DNA from: Candidatus Adlerbacteria bacterium
GTDB lineage: Bacteria; Patescibacteriota; Minisyncoccia; Phycocordibacterales; SBAW01
NCBI GenBank assembly: GCA_028286685.1
Contig: JAQBRA010000004.1
Span: 76,898 to 120,299 of the forward strand
DNA: 43,402 nucleotides
Reading direction: 5' to 3'
Below are positions 38,652 through 43,402 of the stretch, piece by piece. The stretch's first letter is position 1, and each line of letters opens with the position of its first letter. Under the pieces are notes generated by a model. That model was not told the origin of the DNA. It ran no database searches and worked only from the letters and a program-made list of their open reading frames with translations. Made by a program: the position numbers and the translations under genes.

Positions 38652-40211
38652 CTACTTCAGCGACTCTGCGTGCATTTCTACGAATTTGGCGAGCTGGGTC
38701 TTAAGCTCCTCCTCGGTCTGCTGGGCAATGTCGCGTGCCGTGGCAATGCTCTTGAGCACCTCGGGGCGCTCGGCATCCAGGTACGCCAGGAACTTCTCTT
38801 CAAATTCCGGAACCTTGGCAACGGCAACGCCCGCCAAGTAACCGTTGACCGAGGCGTAGATGGCTACCGCCTGGCGCTCAAACGGCAGCGGCTGGCCATT
38901 CTTCTGGCGCAAGGTCGCCATCATGCGCTGGCCGCCGTCGATGCGGCGCTTGGTATCGGCGTCGAGGTCTTGGCTAAACTGCATAAATGCCTCGAGCTCG
39001 CGGAACTGCGCCAGCTCGAGCTTGATCTTGCCGGAGACTTTCTTCATCGCCTTGGTCTGCGCTGCAGAGCCCACGCGGGAGACCGAGTTGCCGGCGTTGA
39101 TAGCGGGGCGCACGCCCTTGTTGAAGAGGTCGGTCTCGAGGAAGATCTGGCCGTCGGTAATGGAAATGACGTTGGTCGGCACGTAGGCGGAGATATCGTT
39201 TTCTTGGGTCTCAATAATCGGTAGCGCCGTCAGCGATCCGCCGCCGAGCTCTTTGGAGAGCTTTGCTGCGCGCTCGAGCAAGCGGGAATGCAGGTAGAAG
39301 ATGTCGCCCGGGTATGCCTCGCGGCCCGGAGGGCGGCGCAAGAGCAAGGAGAGCTGGCGGTAGGCTACGGCGTGCTTGGAAAGGTCATCGTAAATAACCA
39401 AGGCATCCATCCCCTTCTGCATGAAGTACTCGCCGATAGCAGCGCCGGCAAAGGGTGCCAAGTACTGCATGGCTGCCGGAGCGGAAGCGCCCGCATCAAC
39501 GATAATAGTGTATTCAAGCGCGCCTTTTTCCTTCAAGGTTTGCACGAGGCGCGCGGTCTTCGATTCTTTCTGGCCTACGGACACGTAAATGCAGACCGGG
39601 CGCGACTCCTTCGGCTCGGACTTCTGGTTAAGTATGGTGTCGATAGCAATAGTGGTCTTGCCGGTGTAGCGGTCGCCGATGATAAGCTCGCGCTGGCCGC
39701 GGCCGATCGGGATCATAGAGTCGATCGCCTTGATGCCGGTATGGAGCGGCACGTTAACCGACTGGCGCTCGATAACGCCGTACGCCTCGCGCTCTATAGG
39801 ATTGCGCTGCGCAGTTTTAATAGCGCCCAAGCCGTCGAGGGCCTCGCCAAGCGGCGAGACAACGCGGCCCAAGAGCTCCTCGCCTACCGGCAAGGAAAGC
39901 ACCTGGCCCGTAGCGGTAACGCTCATGCCCTCGCGAATAAGCCCCGTGTCGCCAAGCACGATGACGCGCACCGACTCCTCTTCAAGGTTAAGCACCACGC
40001 CAAAGACCTCCTGCGGCGCATCAATTGCGTCCTTAAGCGCCTTGCCGTGGGCCGTATCAAACCGGACCATCTCCGAGAGGCCCGCACCCGAGAGCCCTTC
40101 GATCTCGGCCACGCCGTCGCCCACGCGCACCACGGTGCCCGCATTCGCCGCCTTGGCGGTCGGCGTAAAGTTCTCTATCTCTTTCTTAAATTGTTCGATG
40201 AAGTTGTTCAT
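38652..40211 (-). CDS. atpA: ATP synthase F1 alpha subunit
   Basis: [77 protein letters not shown]. Confidence 0.98.
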   Translation of the reverse strand: MNNFIEQFKKEIENFTPTAKAANAGTVVRVGDGVAEIEGLSGAGLSEMVRFDTAHGKALKDAIDAPQEVFGVVLNLEEESVRVIVLGDTGLIREGMSVTATGQVLSLPVGEELLGRVVSPLGEALDGLGAIKTAQRNPIEREAYGVIERQSVNVPLHTGIKAIDSMIPIGRGQRELIIGDRYTGKTTIAIDTILNQKSEPKESRPVCIYVSVGQKESKTARLVQTLKEKGALEYTIIVDAGASAPAAMQYLAPFAGAAIGEYFMQKGMDALVIYDDLSKHAVAYRQLSLLLRRPPGREAYPGDIFYLHSRLLERAAKLSKELGGGSLTALPIIETQENDISAYVPTNVISITDGQIFLETDLFNKGVRPAINAGNSVSRVGSAAQTKAMKKVSGKIKLELAQFRELEAFMQFSQDLDADTKRRIDGGQRMMATLRQKNGQPLPFERQAVAIYASVNGYLAGVAVAKVPEFEEKFLAYLDAERPEVLKSIATARDIAQQTEEELKTQLAKFVEMHAESLK

Positions 40212-40222
40212 GGGTGTGTGGG

Positions 40223-40459
40223 CTATGCGGTAAGTTTGCGATACAGCTCCAGGAGTTCCCTGGTGCGCCGGCGCTCCGGCGTCTCGTGCCCATGGAGTGC
40301 TAATCGCTCCTTGGTCAGCGCCAGCTTTTCGTATTCGGCTAAAATGGTCGGCAGCAGCTTTTGGTGGCCGCGGCGCTCGAGCATGGATTTAAGCGGTGCC
40401 AGATGCTCCTCTTTGCCTCCCAACTCGTATAAGGCCTTGGCGTAGTCGGTGGCAATCAT
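40223..40459 (-). CDS. atpH: ATP synthase delta subunit, truncated (78 aa)
   Basis: [27 protein letters not shown]... between atpF and atpA; about half the usual length. Confidence 0.7.
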   Translation of the reverse strand: MIATDYAKALYELGGKEEHLAPLKSMLERRGHQKLLPTILAEYEKLALTKERLALHGHETPERRRTRELLELYRKLTA

Positions 40460-40461
40460 GG

Positions 40462-40902
40462 TTATTTGGTCAGCGCCTTCTCCATGCCCAAAACGATGAG
40501 CTTGGCGACCTCCTCGCGAGACTCGGCAATGGCGCGCGCCTTGGTTTCCTTGGCCTGCAGCTCCGCATCACTAAGAAGAGACTCAACCGAGCGCTCTGCG
40601 GCATCGCGCAGCTCTTTCTCCTTGGCGGCAGCGGCAGCACGGGCGCGGGCAAGCATTTCATCAGCCTCCCCTGCGGCCTCGGCGAGCTTCTGCGCGCGAG
40701 TGCCCTCTATCTCTTGCAGGGCTACGGTTGCCTTCTCGGCATCCTCTACGCCCCGATGGAGCTTTTGGCGCCTGTCCTCGAGCATCTTCATGACCGGGCC
40801 GTACAAGAAGTACCACAAGCCCAAGACAAGCAGGCCGAAGTTGACCATATTAATGAGCAGCAAGCGCCAGTCTATGCCGAAGGTAGTGAGAATTGATTCC
40901 AT
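40462..40902 (-). CDS. atpF: ATP synthase Fo subunit b
   Basis: MESILTTFGIDWRLLLINMVNFGLLVLGLWYFLYGPVMKMLEDRRQKLHRGVEDAEKA; start trimmed from ORF-track 41196. Confidence 0.94.
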   Translation of the reverse strand: MESILTTFGIDWRLLLINMVNFGLLVLGLWYFLYGPVMKMLEDRRQKLHRGVEDAEKATVALQEIEGTRAQKLAEAAGEADEMLARARAAAAAKEKELRDAAERSVESLLSDAELQAKETKARAIAESREEVAKLIVLGMEKALTK

Positions 40903-40912
40903 GGTTGGTCTG

Positions 40913-41014
40913 GAGTCCGGATCAAAAACTTTATAAAAATAGTCTGGCCTGAGAGGACTCCTAGTCCGATACAGGAGAACCGAGGACTTTTTTAGAAAGT
41001 TTTTGTCTGGACTC
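40913..41014 (-). other. Structured intergenic element, copy 2 (atpE-atpF gap)
   Basis: Minus strand GAGTCCagaCAAAAACTTTctAAAAAAGTCCTCGGTTCTCCTGTATCGGACTAGGAGTCCTCTCAGGCCAGACTATTTTTatAAAGTTTTTGatccGGACTC. Confidence 0.8.
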
Positions 41015-41017
41015 TTC

Positions 41018-41254
<237 letters not shown>

Positions 41255-41272
41255 CTAATTATTAAACGTATT

Positions 41273-42046
41273 TTAATGCGCCGCATGCGCCTCGCCTGCG
41301 TGGCTGCCGTGGGGCTCGTCGATGGCGATCTTGATGAACGCCAGCGTCAGTATCGCGAACACCGCCGCCTGCAGGAGTCCGATAAACATCTCGAACGCCA
41401 TAAACGGCACTGATGCGACATATGGCAGGAAATGCGCTATCACCAACAGCAGCACTTCGCCCGCGAATATCGCACCAAACAGCCTGAAGGAGAACGAGAC
41501 CAGGCGCGCCAAGTTGCCGATGAGCTCCAAGAGCCCCACGGCAAACATCATCGCTCCTCCCTTAAAGTTAACAAATTTCGACCCATACTTCAACACGCCC
41601 AAAGTGGCAATGCCGGAGATCTCGATGGCGAAGAAGGAAATGATCGCGAGTGCGAGCGTGGTGTTGAGATCCGCATTCGCGGCATGGAAGAGCGGTATCA
41701 GCTCGCCATGCTCCTGTATGCCGACCGTGCCGAAGATCGGCAGGAAGTCGAACATGTTCGCGGTAAAAATAAATATGAAAATGGTCGCGATGAGCGGAAA
41801 ATAGCGCAGTGCGAGTTTGCGCGAGCCTAGCGTGCCTTCCATAAGCCCCAGCAGGTACTCAAAGAACATCTCCACCGCCGACTGCGTGCGACCGGGCTTT
41901 AGCGCCAGACTGCGGCCCAAAGCCCAGGCGCCCGCCAAGAGCAGGGCCATAATGAGCCACACACTCAAAAGCGAGTTGGTAACCGGGAGGCCCCACAAGC
42001 TAAACAGGCGCTCCGATGCGAGCGTAATATGCAGGCCCTCTTCCAT
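41273..42046 (-). CDS. atpB: ATP synthase Fo subunit a
   Basis: AVEMFFEYLLGLMEGTLG; IGNLARLVSFSFRLFGAIFAGEVLLLVI; MFIGLLQAAVFAILTLAFIKIAI. Confidence 0.96.
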   Translation of the reverse strand: MEEGLHITLASERLFSLWGLPVTNSLLSVWLIMALLLAGAWALGRSLALKPGRTQSAVEMFFEYLLGLMEGTLGSRKLALRYFPLIATIFIFIFTANMFDFLPIFGTVGIQEHGELIPLFHAANADLNTTLALAIISFFAIEISGIATLGVLKYGSKFVNFKGGAMMFAVGLLELIGNLARLVSFSFRLFGAIFAGEVLLLVIAHFLPYVASVPFMAFEMFIGLLQAAVFAILTLAFIKIAIDEPHGSHAGEAHAAH

Positions 42047-42191
42047 ACTTACGGCTTATACTAGCACGGCAGGCACCTCCGTGCGACTTCATTATCTCTA
42101 CAGATTAGTAGCGTACGGTTGGTAAGCGGCACCGTATCGTGTCGTCTTCATTATTGTTCAGGCAGATTACAAATCAACCAACACTTACTTT

Positions 42192-42863
42192 ATGCCTTTT
42201 ATCGCACTAGCAGCCGCCCTCGTGTTAGCACTTGGCGGCGGCGCATCCATTGCAGCTAACCAGAGCCTCCCCGGCGACGCTTTGTACGGGGTCAAAGTAA
42301 ACGTCAACGAGAACATCGACACGGCGCTCTCCTTCTCCGCACAGTCCAAGGCCGAGTCGCACATTGGCGCTATAGAGACCCGCATTAGCGAGGTGCAGAA
42401 GCTTTCTGCAGGGGGTTCTCTCTCTGCCGATGCTCAGGCGGACATCAACGCTAATATCGAAGCCCACGCGCAGGCCGTCATGGAGGCGGTCGCAGACCTC
42501 CAGGCCAAGGGCGACTACGCAGCAGCAGCCGAGGTAGCAGCCAAGTTCCAGTCATCGATGACCGAGCACGCATCGATCCTGGTGCAGGCGCAGGGCAATG
42601 CCGACGCCAACGCTCGCGCTGCCGTAGCCCCCGTCATCTCCAAGGTGCAGGCTACGCTTAACGCAGCTTCCAATCTTTCGGCATCCGCTTCGGCCAATGC
42701 CGCAGCGCACGGAGGAGCCGGTTCGTCCAACTCAGGCACCTCAGCCTCCAGCTCTGCCCAGGGTTCGACCGGAACCCAAGGCAGCGTTCAGGTCGATGTC
42801 GGACACAACGATGACGATGGCACCGCCGACCAGGGCCATGGCGACATCAACGTCCAGATCTAA
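42192..42863 (+). CDS. Secreted/anchored protein with DUF5667-like segment and Ser/Ala/Gly-rich tail
   Basis: MPFIALAAALVLALGGGASIAANQSLPGDALYGVKVNVNENIDTALSFSAQSKAESHI...; tail SASASANAAAHGGAGSSNSGTSASSSAQGS. Confidence 0.65.
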   Translation: MPFIALAAALVLALGGGASIAANQSLPGDALYGVKVNVNENIDTALSFSAQSKAESHIGAIETRISEVQKLSAGGSLSADAQADINANIEAHAQAVMEAVADLQAKGDYAAAAEVAAKFQSSMTEHASILVQAQGNADANARAAVAPVISKVQATLNAASNLSASASANAAAHGGAGSSNSGTSASSSAQGSTGTQGSVQVDVGHNDDDGTADQGHGDINVQI

Positions 42864-42887
42864 GCAGTAGCAGAGTAGGGCATGTTG

Positions 42888-42916
42888 CAAAGCCGCCCCA
42901 ATTGGGGCGGCTTTGC
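42888..42916. terminator. Terminator between convergent genes
   Basis: AAAGCCGCCCC-aatt-GGGGCGGCTTT. Confidence 0.8.
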
Positions 42917-42925
42917 GTTGCTTGT

Positions 42926-43402
42926 TTATAGTAGCGACTGGATGCGCTCAGGGGTTAAGTATTCGATCTCGACTCCCGCCCCCTTAAGCCGGTCATGCTC
43001 CCAGGTAGCGCCCAATGACGACTCCCAGCCCGGGATAAACCAGGCGCGGCGTATGCGCCCGGCATCGAAAATCCGCGCATAGAGCACTTCGAGTATCGGG
43101 GTGCAGTACAGCTGCGCGCGCGACGGATGGTGCTCCCGCCAGCGGTCCCTAAGATAAGCAATGCGTTCCTCGTACGGGCCTTGGCTGTAAATGGGCCTCC
43201 CCTCTTTCTTGAGCATGTCGATTACGGCCAAAAAAGCGGCCATGTTCTTTTCCATGCTCCCCAATCCACCCGTAGTAAGCGGCCCGCAGACTATTTCCGC
43301 ATCCTCAAATTTCTCCATTTCAGCGACGGCGACGGCCGCCAGCTCCTCAAAGCTCTCCGCATTTGCGCATTCTGCCCGCAGCCATTCCAAATCCGTCTCG
43401 TG
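42926..43402 (-). CDS. Hypothetical protein, possibly DUF4406/nucleoside deoxyribosyltransferase-like fold; 5' end beyond window
   Basis: Frame open to window edge (ORF-track start is a TTG); GPYEERIAYLRDRW...ARIFDAGRIRRAWFIPGWESSLGATWEHDRLKGAGVEIEYL. Confidence 0.55.
   Translation of the reverse strand, partial: HETDLEWLRAECANAESFEELAAVAVAEMEKFEDAEIVCGPLTTGGLGSMEKNMAAFLAVIDMLKKEGRPIYSQGPYEERIAYLRDRWREHHPSRAQLYCTPILEVLYARIFDAGRIRRAWFIPGWESSLGATWEHDRLKGAGVEIEYLTPERIQSLL

Noticed and set aside
39288-40445. 385-aa + strand ORF
   Set aside because: Antisense to atpA/atpH.
40913-41014. Simple transcription terminator for atpE
   Set aside because: The 3' side on the transcribed strand lacks a terminal U tract after the full helix, the same core recurs at atpD/atpC, and essential atp genes follow downstream.

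Overview
The window looks like a candidate-phyla-radiation (Parcubacteria-like) chromosomal segment. This is inferred from gene content and small gene sizes, not from a database search. Almost every gene is on the minus strand. Housekeeping blocks are dnaK-grpE; infA-rpmJ-rpsM-rpsK-rpsD-rpoA-rplQ-rplM-rpsI; alaS; leuS; ung-ogt-nuclease; mnmA/mltG; ychF; and a full F1Fo ATP synthase operon (atpBEFHAGDC) with unusually short delta and epsilon subunits. Accessory items include a secreted caspase-like/TPR protein, a GcrA-type regulator, a sigma region-4/HARE-HTH fusion, an ATP-cone/Mrr-like nuclease and a small ORFan island (28.1-30.5 kb). The most striking non-coding signals are: (1) a two-copy structured element inside the ATP synthase operon (atpE/atpF and atpD/atpC gaps), with conserved cores and compensatory changes in its helices; (2) tandem hairpin repeats with compensatory changes on both sides of a tRNA-Ala(GGC) gene; (3) a ~220-nt transcript candidate with a near-consensus promoter, an operator-like palindrome and its own terminator. 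All calls were made by eye; no searches were run.
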